Of a stretch of 62,492 bases of DNA, positions 35,227 through 43,575 are shown in pieces. Source of the stretch: Alphaproteobacteria bacterium (GTDB lineage Bacteria; Pseudomonadota; Alphaproteobacteria; Rhizobiales; Rhizobiaceae). Location of the stretch: contig JAJRQF010000058.1 of NCBI GenBank assembly GCA_024280375.1, positions 1 to 62,492 on the forward strand, written 5' to 3'. The position numbers and the translations under genes are program-made. The notes under the pieces are model-generated. The model was not told the origin of the DNA and did not search any database. It saw nothing but the letters and a program-made list of their open reading frames with translations. Position 1 is the stretch's first letter; each line of letters starts with the position of its first letter.

Positions 35227-36102
35227 CTAGCTGCTTGCGTCATCATGGAGCGATAGGCTGCTCCATTGTGGCAATTGGGCCGTGAGTGCAATGCCATCGG
35301 CGGAAATTGGATTACCCGCAGCAATGGCTTTGGACAGGCGATCAAGCCGCATCATGGCAAGGCCCTGGCTTTCATTGGTCGAGCCTATGGTTCCAATAGC
35401 TTTGCCATCCGCATCAATCGGCGTGCCCGGTTCTGGCAAGGCCTGTTCTGCCTTGATGATAATAATCCGCCGTCTGGCAGTTCCACGATGTTGCATGCGC
35501 GAGACAACTTCCTGCCCCACATAACACCCTTTGCTGAAGGCAACGCCTGTGCCCTCATTTTCAAATTGGTCCATCATCGCATCATGCGGGAATGCCTCGC
35601 CAAAAGCATAGTCGCCACCGCCCGCCGGCATGCCGCGCGCAATTCGGTGTCCATTGTAATCGTTCAAACCAGCACTGGCTTCAAATACGGAAGAGAAAAT
35701 GCGTGCGCCCATCGCCGTAAGCCTTGGGTCGATAAAGGCAAAGCCATCTTCAATATCAATGTCGTCCAGATCGAATTTGTCAGAATTGTTCCATGCGGCG
35801 AAGACCTTTAAACTGTCATCCGCTGCGGCAATTTCCACCGGGGTGCGCAGTTTGTAAAAAGTCATCCGCTTGATGAAATCAGCCGTCAGGCTTTCGCTAA
35901 TATCAAACAGATAGCCTGTGCCGGTTTTTACGCAGAAAAAATCGAACAGGATTTTGCCCTGCGGCATCAGTAGCGCGCCAAATGTGGCCTCGCCCTCAAC
36001 CAGCTTTTCCACATCGCAAGTGATCAGGTTTTGCAAAAACTCGGTCGCAACCTCACCATCAATACGCACCAGTGCGCGGTCGGTTAATTCAGCAGAATTC
36101 AT
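35227..36102 (-). CDS. ygfZ: Folate-binding YgfZ/GcvT-like protein
   Basis: This 291-residue protein of the YgfZ group supports iron-sulfur enzyme maturation or repair using folate. The diagnostic motif KGCYVGQEVVSRMQHRG lies near residue 190, with the conserved cysteine. The N-terminal half keeps the GcvT-like fold (EFLQNLITCDV, GALLMPQGKILFDFF). ATG 36100-36102 is preferred over one 30 bases earlier. It is divergent from pyrC with 83 bp between starts. Confidence 0.9.
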   Translation of the reverse strand: MNSAELTDRALVRIDGEVATEFLQNLITCDVEKLVEGEATFGALLMPQGKILFDFFCVKTGTGYLFDISESLTADFIKRMTFYKLRTPVEIAAADDSLKVFAAWNNSDKFDLDDIDIEDGFAFIDPRLTAMGARIFSSVFEASAGLNDYNGHRIARGMPAGGGDYAFGEAFPHDAMMDQFENEGTGVAFSKGCYVGQEVVSRMQHRGTARRRIIIIKAEQALPEPGTPIDADGKAIGTIGSTNESQGLAMMRLDRLSKAIAAGNPISADGIALTAQLPQWSSLSLHDDASS

Positions 36103-36185
36103 CTTCTGGCCTTTCCGTCTTGCAATAGGCAAAAAGTCTAAGTAAGCCCAAGGCAGCAGCGCGGCAAGGGCAGGGATGAATTTTC

Positions 36186-37511
36186 ATGGGGCAAACCTTC
36201 GACAGAATTTTTGAAAATGCAATTGTTGTCAATCACGATGGCCGCGCCGAACGCGATATTGGGGTTGCAAATGGCAAGATTGCCGCCATTGGTAATCTTG
36301 CGCAAAGTGATGCGGGTGAGCGCGTCAATTGCAAGGGATTGCATATTCTGCCCGGTGTTGTTGACACTCAGGTGCACTTTCGCGAACCGGGGCTGGAACA
36401 CAAGGAAGACCTGCAATCTGGTTCACTTGCCGCCGTTATGGGCGGAGTGACGGCGGTCTTTGAAATGCCCAATACCAACCCGCTAACCACCAGCGAGGCG
36501 GCCCTGGCCGATAAAGTGGCGCGCGCCACCAACCGGATGCATTGCGATTTTGCCTTTTGGGTGGGTGGCACAAGGGACAATGTGGACGATCTGCCAGAGC
36601 TTGAGCGCTTGCCCGGAGCTGCCGGAATCAAGGTTTTCATGGGTTCATCCACCGGTGATCTTTTGATCGAAGATGACGAAGGTGTTGCTGCGGTGCTGTC
36701 AAAGGTTCGCCGTCGCGCCGCCTTTCATTCGGAAGATGAGTTTCGCCTGCGCGAGCGTGAACATTTGCGTATTGAGGATGATCCGCGTTCGCACCCCGTA
36801 TGGCGCGATGAGATTGCCGCCCTTCAATGCACCGAACGGCTGGTTAATATCGCCCGCAAATGCGGTGCGCGCATTCATGTGCTGCATATATCAACTGCCG
36901 AAGAAATGGCTTTTTTACAGGCGCACAAGGATGTGGCAAGTGTTGAGGTAACACCGCATCACCTGACGCTGACTGCCGATGATTATGAGCGCCTCGGCAC
37001 CCTTATTCAGATGAACCCGCCAGTGCGCGACAAGCGCCACAAAGAGGGCATTTGGCAGGGGCTGGATCAGGGCATTGTCGATGTGCTGGGTTCAGACCAT
37101 GCGCCCCATACCTTGGCCGAAAAGCAAAAACCCTATCCCGCATCCCCATCTGGAATGACCGGGGTGCAGACCCTTGTGCCGATGATGTTAACCCATGTGA
37201 ATGCCGGTCGATTGACGCTGGAACGCTTTGTCGATCTCACCTCGGCAGGCCCGGCGCGTCTTTTCCAGATTGCCGGTAAGGGCCGTATTGCAGCCGGCTA
37301 TGATGCTGATTTCACCATTGTTGATCAGGGGCGCACTGAGACCATCACCAATGAGTGGATCGCCTCGAAATGCTCATGGACACCCTATGACGGTGTCGAG
37401 GTTTCAGCCTGGCCGGTCGGCACAATTATTCGAGGTCGCCGTGTCATGTGGGAAGGCGAACTTGTTGGCGGCAGCGCCGGACAGGCCGTGCGGTTTATGG
37501 AAGGGCTGTGA
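36186..37511 (+). CDS. pyrC: Dihydroorotase (PyrC, class I)
   Basis: This 441-residue amidohydrolase closes carbamoyl-aspartate to dihydroorotate. The metal motif DTQVHFREPG lies near residue 61, the active-site lysine region is GIKVFMGSSTGD near residue 148, MNPPVRDK near residue 280 and SDHAPHTLAEK near residue 305. The HFREPG form and length match the rhizobial class I enzymes usually labelled PyrC. With pyrD and pyrE, three pyrimidine genes lie in this window at separate loci. Confidence 0.94.
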   Translation: MGQTFDRIFENAIVVNHDGRAERDIGVANGKIAAIGNLAQSDAGERVNCKGLHILPGVVDTQVHFREPGLEHKEDLQSGSLAAVMGGVTAVFEMPNTNPLTTSEAALADKVARATNRMHCDFAFWVGGTRDNVDDLPELERLPGAAGIKVFMGSSTGDLLIEDDEGVAAVLSKVRRRAAFHSEDEFRLREREHLRIEDDPRSHPVWRDEIAALQCTERLVNIARKCGARIHVLHISTAEEMAFLQAHKDVASVEVTPHHLTLTADDYERLGTLIQMNPPVRDKRHKEGIWQGLDQGIVDVLGSDHAPHTLAEKQKPYPASPSGMTGVQTLVPMMLTHVNAGRLTLERFVDLTSAGPARLFQIAGKGRIAAGYDADFTIVDQGRTETITNEWIASKCSWTPYDGVEVSAWPVGTIIRGRRVMWEGELVGGSAGQAVRFMEGL

Positions 37512-37514
37512 GGG

Positions 37515-37985
37515 CTAAATCGGTCTGATCATCATCAGACAGGGATTGTCACTGCCCCATAAATCAGGAAACTCCTCGAATGGAGCGAACCCGCAGCTTT
37601 GATAAAACAATCTTGTGTTAGCGTAATGCACAGCGTCGGATTGCGCAGAAAGAGTTTTCACGGTGATAAATTGAATGGCTTGCTGTTTGCTATGTTCAAT
37701 TGATCTCGTGATCAGTTTTTTGCCAATGCCTTGCCGGTGCCATGCTGGCAGAACACCCATCACATAAATCTCGATGTTCAACGGGTTATGGGTTTTTAAC
37801 CCGATGAAGCCAATAGGATGATTGCCAGCAACACAGGCGAATATTTCCAGATGCTTCACTTCACGAATATAATTTTCACGAGCAGATTCAATGCCAAACC
37901 ATTCTGGCAACGCTTCCAGTATCGACCGGCAAATGGTGACTTTGTGGTTGGCTGCCGGGATGATTATTTTTGCATTTTCTTCCAT
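37515..37985 (-). CDS. GNAT N-acetyltransferase
   Basis: This 156-residue acetyltransferase of the GNAT fold has the acetyl-CoA motif VLPAWHRQGIGKKLI near residue 78 and an Asn/Tyr end motif (YANTRLFYQSCGF near residue 119). The N-terminus PEWFGIESARENYIREV is typical of a widespread stand-alone GNAT group. It overlaps by 22 bp the end of the small frame upstream and is therefore in a coupled unit with that frame and brnA. The substrate is unknown. Confidence 0.88.
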   Translation of the reverse strand: MEENAKIIIPAANHKVTICRSILEALPEWFGIESARENYIREVKHLEIFACVAGNHPIGFIGLKTHNPLNIEIYVMGVLPAWHRQGIGKKLITRSIEHSKQQAIQFITVKTLSAQSDAVHYANTRLFYQSCGFAPFEEFPDLWGSDNPCLMMIRPI

Positions 37986-38140
37986 TTATAATCTATATTC
38001 TTTTTTATGCTTGGAAATGGAGCGTCCTTGTCACCGGCCATCCATTCATCAATCACCGATTCAGGAATTGAAATATCTTTGCACGCAAGTTTCATGCCGA
38101 TGCTAATCAATTCATAGGTATGTTTTCGTTCGTCAGACAA
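37964..38140 (-). CDS. Small protein (58 aa) between brnA and the GNAT gene
   Basis: This short frame begins at TTG 38138-38140, three bases after the brnA stop and nine bases after an AGGAG motif, and ends inside the GNAT gene. The product (58 residues) starts SDERKHTYELISIGMKL, contains one cysteine, an acidic middle (VIDEWMAGDKDAPFP) and a lysine-rich tail. I recognise no family. The tight spacing and the ribosome site argue for a real gene. The non-ATG start and size keep confidence moderate. Confidence 0.5.
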   Translation of the reverse strand: MSDERKHTYELISIGMKLACKDISIPESVIDEWMAGDKDAPFPSIKKNIDYKWKKMQK

Positions 38141-38143
38141 CGC

Positions 38144-38407
38144 TCATTTCTCCTGATGAGCGACCACATAGGCGGTTAATACTGCTGCCATTCGGCCCGT
38201 GTAACCTTTTGGGTTCTCTGATTTGAAAAATTCCACCACTTCTTCTGATACCCGCAGGCTGACATTGGGTTTGATACGCGGTGGTGTAACCTTGGCATCT
38301 TTCCAAAACCATTCGCCCAGCGCCGGAATATCGCTATAGTCAATTTCAGAATCAGGCAGCACAGCAAGCTCTTCAGTTGTTAATGGTCTTGTATATGGCT
38401 TCTTCAT
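38144..38407 (-). CDS. brnA: BrnA-family antitoxin, orphan
   Basis: This 87-residue protein of the BrnA type has a C-terminal ribbon-helix-helix-like DNA-binding part with NVSLRVSEEVVEFFK near residue 50 and GYTGRMAAVLTAYV near residue 69. BrnA normally neutralises the BrnT RNase encoded just upstream, but no brnT frame is present before it. Only a short run (KIKKQQYEE) faintly like a BrnT tail precedes it. A 17-bp tandem duplication gives two start codons. Only the downstream one (38405-38407) reads the gene. Confidence 0.78.
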   Translation of the reverse strand: MKKPYTRPLTTEELAVLPDSEIDYSDIPALGEWFWKDAKVTPPRIKPNVSLRVSEEVVEFFKSENPKGYTGRMAAVLTAYVVAHQEK

Positions 38408-38426
38408 ATATATGGCTTCTTCATAT
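38393..38426 (-). repeat. 17-bp tandem duplication covering the brnA start
   Basis: ATATGGCTTCTTCATAT is repeated exactly at 38393-38409 and 38410-38426 (plus-strand reading). On the minus strand each copy holds an ATG. The first one opens a six-codon frame whose TGA overlaps the second ATG. Confidence 0.95.
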
Positions 38427-38482
38427 TGTTGTTTCTTAATTTTAGAATTGAAGATTATTTGTAACCGGGTTTGTGTTGCCAA

Positions 38483-38947
38483 TCAAATCGGCAATCCGGC
38501 GCTCACCTTCACTTCTTCCATCACCGCATAGGTATGGGTTTCGCGCACACCGGGAAGTGCAAGCAGCACGTCCGATAAAAAAGCCCGATAGGCGGCCATA
38601 TCGCGAACCCGGGTTTTCACCAGATAATCAAAGCCACCGGCCACCATGTGGCACTCCATGACCTCCGGGGCGCGTATGGCGGCGCGGGCAAAAGCCTCAA
38701 ACACATCCTTGGTGGTGCGATCGAGCTTTACTTCCACAAACACGGTCATGCCAAAGCCCAAAAGGCTGGCATTCAACCGGGCTGAGTAACCCTCGATATA
38801 GCCGTCGCGGGTGAGCCGCTTAACCCGCTCATGCACGGCGGTCGGTGAAAGGTTTACCCGTTCCGCCAGTTGCAGATTGGTGATCCGGCCCTCCGATTGC
38901 AGAATTTTCAAGATATTTCGATCGGTGTCGCTGATAGATGAATTCAC
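38483..38947 (-). CDS. putR: Lrp/AsnC-family regulator, probable PutR
   Basis: This is a roughly 154-residue Lrp-family protein: winged helix (ITNLQLAERVNLSPTAVHERVKRL, near residue 23) plus a C-terminal RAM domain (MVAGGFDYLVKTRV). It is divergent from putA with 110 bp between, the usual place of PutR, which activates putA in response to proline in alphaproteobacteria. The proposed start is GTG 38945-38947, preceded by GGGAAA. A TTG at 38962 is also possible. Confidence 0.88.
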   Translation of the reverse strand: MNSSISDTDRNILKILQSEGRITNLQLAERVNLSPTAVHERVKRLTRDGYIEGYSARLNASLLGFGMTVFVEVKLDRTTKDVFEAFARAAIRAPEVMECHMVAGGFDYLVKTRVRDMAAYRAFLSDVLLALPGVRETHTYAVMEEVKVSAGLPI

Positions 38948-39057
38948 TGAAATTTCCCGCAAATTAGATTATATCCCAAACATTTAACGTAAAATATGAA
39001 TTTAATTCAAGTATTATCGTGATGTAATAGGAGATATATCTATTCAGGATCGCGCCC

Positions 39058-42000
39058 ATGCTTACCCAACCATTGCCCCGTTTTACCGCTCCCTATGCCG
39101 CTGATGATGGTGAGATACTCACCCAATTATGCCGAAATGTGGATTTCAGCAACAGCGCTAAGGCCCGCATCGAAAATGATGCAGAAAGCCTGATTGAGGC
39201 CATCCGCTCGCGGGCCGGGAAAATCGGTGGGTTGGAGGATTTTCTGCGCGATTATGCGCTTTCCACTCGCGAAGGTCTGGCGCTCATGGTGCTGGCCGAG
39301 GCTTTGTTGCGCATTCCCGACAAGGCAACACAGGATAAGCTGATCGAAGACAGGCTGGGCATTGGCGATTGGGAGCAAAAGCAACAGGCAAGCACATGGT
39401 TCGTTTCCATGGCGACCTGGGGTTTGGGGCTTTCGGCAAAAATCATTCATTCGGATGATAATGCAAGTTCTATTCTTGGCGGCATTACCAAACGCCTGGG
39501 CGGTCCTGCTATTCGTGAGGCGACCAAGCAGGCAATGCACTTTATGGGCCATCAATTTGTGCTGGGCGAGAACATTGAAAAGGCAATTGCCAAAGCCCGG
39601 CCAAACATTGCCGATGGATATCAATATTCCTTTGATATGCTGGGCGAGGGGGCTCGTACAATGGCGGATGCGGAGCGTTATTTTAACGCCTACGCGCAGG
39701 CAATTGAAGCGATTGGGCAAAAGGTGGGCAAAAAGCCTCTGCCGGACCGGATGGGTATTTCGATCAAATTGTCAGCGCTTCACCCGCGTTATGAGGCGGT
39801 GCAAAAGGCGCGGATCATGGATGAGCTGGTGCCAAAATTGCTCGAACTTGCGCTTACGGCCAAGCAATATGACTTGAATTTTACCGTTGATGCGGAAGAA
39901 TGCGACCGGTTGGAAATATCGCTGGAGGTGATTGCCGAAACGCTGGCGGACCCACGTCTGGCTGGCTGGGATGGCTTTGGTTTGGCGATACAAGCCTATC
40001 AAAAACGTGCGCTTGCGATCATCGACTGGGCTTATGATCTGGCAAACCATCTTGATCGCAAATTGATGGTGCGGCTGGTTAAAGGTGCCTATTGGGATAC
40101 GGAAATTAAGCACGCGCAGGAGCAGGGCGTGAATGATTTTCCGGTCTTTACCCGAAAGCCCGCAACCGATGTTTCCTACCGCGCCTGCGCCCAAAAATTG
40201 CTCGAATATCGTGCGCGGCTTTTCCCGCAATTCGCCACCCATAATGCGCTAACCGTTGCGACAATTCTGGAAATGGCCAGAGATGTAAGAGGTGATGCAA
40301 AGGGTTTCGAATTTCAACGCCTGCATGGCATGGGCGAAGATCTATATGCAATCATCACGGAAGAACGCGGCATTCCCTGTCGCATATATGCGCCGGTCGG
40401 TGGCCACCGTGACCTGCTTGCCTATCTGGTTCGGCGCCTGCTGGAAAATGGTGCAAATTCCTCCTTTGTTGCCAAGGTGGGGGACCCGAATGTGCCGGTA
40501 ACTGAGCTGCTGCGGCACCCGGAGGAGGCAATAAATTTTGGCCGCGAACCGCGCCATCAGAGCATAAAATTACCAAAAGACCTGTTTGCCGGGCGCAGGA
40601 ACAGCGGCGGGCTGGAATTTGGTTCCGCACAACAATTGAAAGCGCTGATTGAGGAAGTAGGAGCGTTTGAAAAGAAAACCTATTCCGCCACATCACTGAT
40701 TGATCGGATGAATGAGGAAAAGCAGGGCGATGCGCATGAAATTATCAGCCCGGTAGATGGTGACTCAATCGTTGGAACGGCCCGTTTTGCCACTGCTGAA
40801 AATGTCGATCACGCGGTGAATATTGCAAATGATGCGTTCCCGGTGTGGGATCAAACCCCGGTTGCCCAACGTGCTGAAACGCTCAATAAAATGACCGACC
40901 TGCTGGAAGAAAACCGTGGTGAATTGATCTCTCTGCTTTCGCGCGAGGCCGGAAAAACGCTTGACGATGGTATTGCCGAATTGCGTGAGGCGGTGGATTT
41001 TTGCCGTTATTATGCAAATGAGGCCATTGCCAATCTATCATCACAAACCCTGTTGCCCGGACCGAGTGGCGAGGAAAATCGCTATTTTTTGCGCGGGCGC
41101 GGCACGTTTATTTGTATTTCACCGTGGAATTTTCCCTGCGCTATTTTTCTGGGCCAGATCAGTGCCGCATTGGTTGCGGGAAACTGTGTCATTGCAAAAC
41201 CGGCGGAGGCAACCAATCTCATCGCTCATTGGCTGATAAAGCTGTTTCACCGCGCAGGCGCGCCAAAAAATGTGCTGCAATTGGTATTGGGCAAGGGCAG
41301 CGAGATTGGCGCAAACCTTATTGCGCAACCGGATATTGCCGGCGTGGTTTTCACCGGCTCAACAGCCACCGCGCAGGCGATAAACCGCACATTGGCGGCA
41401 AAAACCGGGCCCATCGTGCCTTTCATTGCTGAAACCGGCGGTATCAATGCGATGATTGTCGATGCATCCGCCTTGCCGGAACAGGTCTGCGATGACGTGA
41501 TCACTTCTGCATTTCGTTCCACCGGTCAACGCTGTTCGGCGCTGCGGCTTTTATGTGTGCAAGAGGACGTAGCCGACCGACTGATTGATATGATTAAAGG
41601 GGCGGCAAATGAATTATCCCTTGGCAATCCCGCTCTGCCGGAGGTGGATTTAGGCCCGGTGATTGATGGGGCCGCACGAACCCGGATTATGGAGCATGTT
41701 GAAAATATGCGCATCAGTCACCCGGTTCATTGTGCCGGGGAAAAACCTGATGAGCACATGAAAAATGGCTACTGGGTGCGCCCGCACATCATCGAGCTTG
41801 GTGCGGTTTCCGAACTTGGCGAAGAGGTTTTCGGCCCAATTTTACATATTGTGCGCTGGAAAGCGGCAGAGCTGGATACCCTGCTGGATGATATTGACGC
41901 GATGGGCTTTGGCCTGACGCTCGGCATTCATTCGCGAATTGAGGCGTTTTCCCGCAAGGTGACGCGCCGCCTTGCCCACGGCAATATCTATATCAACCGC

Positions 42001-42177
42001 AATATGATTGGCGCGATTGTCGGCAGCCAGCCATTTGGTGGTTCAGGCCTTTCCGGCACCGGACCAAAGGCTGGCGGACCGCTTTATCTCACCCACTTTA
42101 CCCGCGAGCAGCACGTCTCTGAAAACACCGCCGCCGCTGGCGGCAATGCTTCCCTGCTGGTGTTAGACGATGGCTAA
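39058..42177 (+). CDS. putA: Bifunctional proline dehydrogenase / P5C dehydrogenase (PutA)
   Basis: This 1039-residue enzyme oxidises proline to glutamate in two steps. The proline dehydrogenase barrel occupies about residues 60-480 (LMVRLVKGAYWDTEIKHA, near 337). The aldehyde dehydrogenase part occupies about 540-1020, with FTGSTATAQ near 766, catalytic Glu in FIAETGGINAM near 790 and catalytic Cys in STGQRCSALR near 824. The N-terminal ribbon-helix-helix repressor domain of E. coli PutA is absent, consistent with control by the neighbouring Lrp-type regulator. AGGAG at 39030-39034 is distant, and the ATG is the first of the conserved frame. Confidence 0.95.
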   Translation: MLTQPLPRFTAPYAADDGEILTQLCRNVDFSNSAKARIENDAESLIEAIRSRAGKIGGLEDFLRDYALSTREGLALMVLAEALLRIPDKATQDKLIEDRLGIGDWEQKQQASTWFVSMATWGLGLSAKIIHSDDNASSILGGITKRLGGPAIREATKQAMHFMGHQFVLGENIEKAIAKARPNIADGYQYSFDMLGEGARTMADAERYFNAYAQAIEAIGQKVGKKPLPDRMGISIKLSALHPRYEAVQKARIMDELVPKLLELALTAKQYDLNFTVDAEECDRLEISLEVIAETLADPRLAGWDGFGLAIQAYQKRALAIIDWAYDLANHLDRKLMVRLVKGAYWDTEIKHAQEQGVNDFPVFTRKPATDVSYRACAQKLLEYRARLFPQFATHNALTVATILEMARDVRGDAKGFEFQRLHGMGEDLYAIITEERGIPCRIYAPVGGHRDLLAYLVRRLLENGANSSFVAKVGDPNVPVTELLRHPEEAINFGREPRHQSIKLPKDLFAGRRNSGGLEFGSAQQLKALIEEVGAFEKKTYSATSLIDRMNEEKQGDAHEIISPVDGDSIVGTARFATAENVDHAVNIANDAFPVWDQTPVAQRAETLNKMTDLLEENRGELISLLSREAGKTLDDGIAELREAVDFCRYYANEAIANLSSQTLLPGPSGEENRYFLRGRGTFICISPWNFPCAIFLGQISAALVAGNCVIAKPAEATNLIAHWLIKLFHRAGAPKNVLQLVLGKGSEIGANLIAQPDIAGVVFTGSTATAQAINRTLAAKTGPIVPFIAETGGINAMIVDASALPEQVCDDVITSAFRSTGQRCSALRLLCVQEDVADRLIDMIKGAANELSLGNPALPEVDLGPVIDGAARTRIMEHVENMRISHPVHCAGEKPDEHMKNGYWVRPHIIELGAVSELGEEVFGPILHIVRWKAAELDTLLDDIDAMGFGLTLGIHSRIEAFSRKVTRRLAHGNIYINRNMIGAIVGSQPFGGSGLSGTGPKAGGPLYLTHFTREQHVSENTAAAGGNASLLVLDDG

Positions 42178-42194
42178 GTTTACCGGGCAAAAAA

Positions 42195-42563
42195 CTACTC
42201 TACACAATGATTGGCGACCGCCAGTTTTTTGAATAAATGCGGTTTTGCAACGGCACTTGGTGGATAGTCTGCTATGCGGCGCTGAAATTCCGGGTTGGTA
42301 AATGCGTTGCGGAAGCTCGCAACATCCTGCCAAACCGCGTAATTCACGAATGTTGAGCTTCCGGCGATGCCCTTATGCAATTGGGTCGATATATATCCCG
42401 GTTGTTCTTTCATAAAGTCCGCATCATGCGCCCAAGCCTTAAGCAACGCCTCTTCATCTTCAGGCGACACAGTAAGTAAATTGATCAACACTGTCGGGCC
42501 TTCATCCACTTGCATTTGATCGGCTAGTGTTACAATTGCGTCCAGATTTTCAAACCCTGACAT
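42195..42563 (-). CDS. Antibiotic biosynthesis monooxygenase (ABM) domain protein
   Basis: This 122-residue protein is of the dimeric alpha-beta barrel type. VLINLLTVSPEDEEALLKAW and YISTQLHKGIAGSSTFVNYAVWQDVASFRNAF follow the ABM pattern of strand, helix and W-x(n)-F segment. These proteins act as cofactor-free monooxygenases or stress enzymes, and the substrate is unknown. ATG 42561-42563 follows GGAGGG. Its upstream region carries a perfect 15-bp inverted repeat and two 12-bp palindromes, so it is probably tightly regulated. Confidence 0.83.
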   Translation of the reverse strand: MSGFENLDAIVTLADQMQVDEGPTVLINLLTVSPEDEEALLKAWAHDADFMKEQPGYISTQLHKGIAGSSTFVNYAVWQDVASFRNAFTNPEFQRRIADYPPSAVAKPHLFKKLAVANHCVE

Positions 42564-42580
42564 TTCAATTCCCTCCATTG

Positions 42581-42628
42581 ATATTGTTTGCATAGATAGC
42601 GTGCTATGCAAACAATATAGCGCGCTAT
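42581..42628. promoter_or_regulatory. Operator cluster upstream of the ABM gene
   Basis: ATATTGTTTGCATAG (42581-42595) and its exact complement (42604-42618) form a 15-bp inverted repeat with an 8-base spacer. Overlapping it are ATAGCGTGCTAT (42596-42607, one mismatch pair) and the perfect palindrome ATAGCGCGCTAT (42617-42628), whose centres are 21 bp apart, on one face of the helix. This is typical of sites for dimeric repressors binding in pairs. Confidence 0.75.
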
Positions 42629-42673
42629 TTAAATATATCAATAGCCAAAACAAAATTTTCCATAGGCAGTCGC

Positions 42674-42719
42674 TTGACATGATACCAAATAGTATTATAT
42701 ATGTAGTACCAAATGGTAT
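42674..42719 (+). promoter_or_regulatory. Promoter and paired operators of the ArsR-type gene
   Basis: TTGACA at 42674-42679 and TATATA at 42696-42701 give a -35/-10 pair with 16-base spacing. ATACCAAATAGTAT (42682-42695) lies between them and GTACCAAATGGTAT (42706-42719) just after them, centre spacing 24 bp. Each is an inverted repeat of TACCA/TGGTA type. The position suggests autorepression by the ArsR-type protein encoded next. Confidence 0.75.
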
Positions 42720-42738
42720 CACAAAGGTACAATGTCTA

Positions 42739-43086
42739 ATGAATATGATTGCAGAGCAGGGTGCCTTTCGGGCGCTCGCAGACCCCACAAGGCGTGAAAT
42801 TCTCATGCATCTCGCCAATGCGGATATGACCATCGGAGAAGTCTCCGGACATTTTGATATGACCCGCGCTGCGGTAAAAAAGCATTTGATCATTCTGGAG
42901 GAGGGGAGGTTGATCTCGGTCCATGCCAAAGGCCGCGAGCGGATCAACCGGCTCGAACCACTCGGCATGAAATCAGCCTCTGAATGGCTCAACTATTTCA
43001 GCCGGTTCTGGGATGCGAAACTGGACAATTTGAACAAAGTTATCGAAGCGCATGAAAGTGCAAAAAAGGAAGATAAAAATGACTGA
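42739..43086 (+). CDS. ArsR-family transcriptional regulator
   Basis: This 115-residue winged-helix regulator starts at ATG 42739 (MNMIAEQGAF). RALADPTRREILMHLANADM and VSGHFDMTRAAVKKHLIILEEGRLI follow the ArsR pattern. No cysteine-rich metal site is seen, which fits the subgroup that pairs with SRPBCC proteins. AAAGG at 42724-42728 may serve as ribosome site. It overlaps the following SRPBCC gene by 8 bp. Operator-like palindromes lie directly upstream. Confidence 0.88.
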   Translation: MNMIAEQGAFRALADPTRREILMHLANADMTIGEVSGHFDMTRAAVKKHLIILEEGRLISVHAKGRERINRLEPLGMKSASEWLNYFSRFWDAKLDNLNKVIEAHESAKKEDKND

Positions 43087-43498
43087 AACAACGACAATTC
43101 ACAAAACTCTGTTTTTTGCCGCATCGCGTGAGACGGTTTGGGAGTTTCTGACGGACAAGGAAAAGCTGGGCCAATGGTTCTATCCGGCCGAAGCCAACCT
43201 TGCTGATGGTCAAGATTATGTATTGTTGCATAAACAGGAAGATGGGTCTTACACCAAACAATGCTGGGGCTCGGTTTTGGAAATGGAGCCGCACTCAAAA
43301 ATGGTGTGGTCATTTTCGATCGCCCCGCTCAATGGCGCGATGACCACAATCACCTGGACCTTGGAAGAAGCGCTTGGCGGCACCCGCCTGCGATTGAAAC
43401 ATGAGGGCGTTGAAGCCGCTGGTATGGGGCTGCTTATGGGGCTTGATAGCGGTTGGGACAGGCATTTTGGAAACCTGCGTGCAGCCGTTGCCCAATAA
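43079..43498 (+). CDS. SRPBCC (AHSA1-like) domain protein
   Basis: This 139-residue protein of the START/AHSA1 fold shows the family start TLFFAASRETVWEFLTDKEKLGQWFYP and end (TRLRLKHEGVEA ... GWDRHFGNLRAAV). Such proteins bind hydrophobic ligands. Pairing of an ArsR-type regulator with an SRPBCC protein in one transcript is a widespread but poorly understood arrangement. ATG 43079 overlaps the regulator stop and has GGAAG upstream. Confidence 0.88.
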   Translation: MTETTTIHKTLFFAASRETVWEFLTDKEKLGQWFYPAEANLADGQDYVLLHKQEDGSYTKQCWGSVLEMEPHSKMVWSFSIAPLNGAMTTITWTLEEALGGTRLRLKHEGVEAAGMGLLMGLDSGWDRHFGNLRAAVAQ

Positions 43499-43513
43499 AT
43501 CGTTATCCAAAAA

Positions 43514-43543
43514 ACCGGCCCCGGAATTGTGTCCAGGGCCGGT
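43514..43543 (-). terminator. Terminator hairpin, T-run on the minus strand
   Basis: ACCGGCCC and GGGCCGGT form a perfect 8-bp stem with a 14-base loop. On the minus strand the hairpin is followed by six T, so it should end transcripts of the DUF1127 gene. It may also stop the convergent SRPBCC transcript. Confidence 0.65.
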
Positions 43544-43575
43544 GAAACTATAATGAAACGGCTAGGGTTCGGACC

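Noticed and set aside
38408-38482. BrnT toxin gene upstream of brnA
   Set aside because: Only about 75 bp lie between brnA and the regulator stop. A short KKQQYEE-like run is not enough to call a toxin, at most a remnant.
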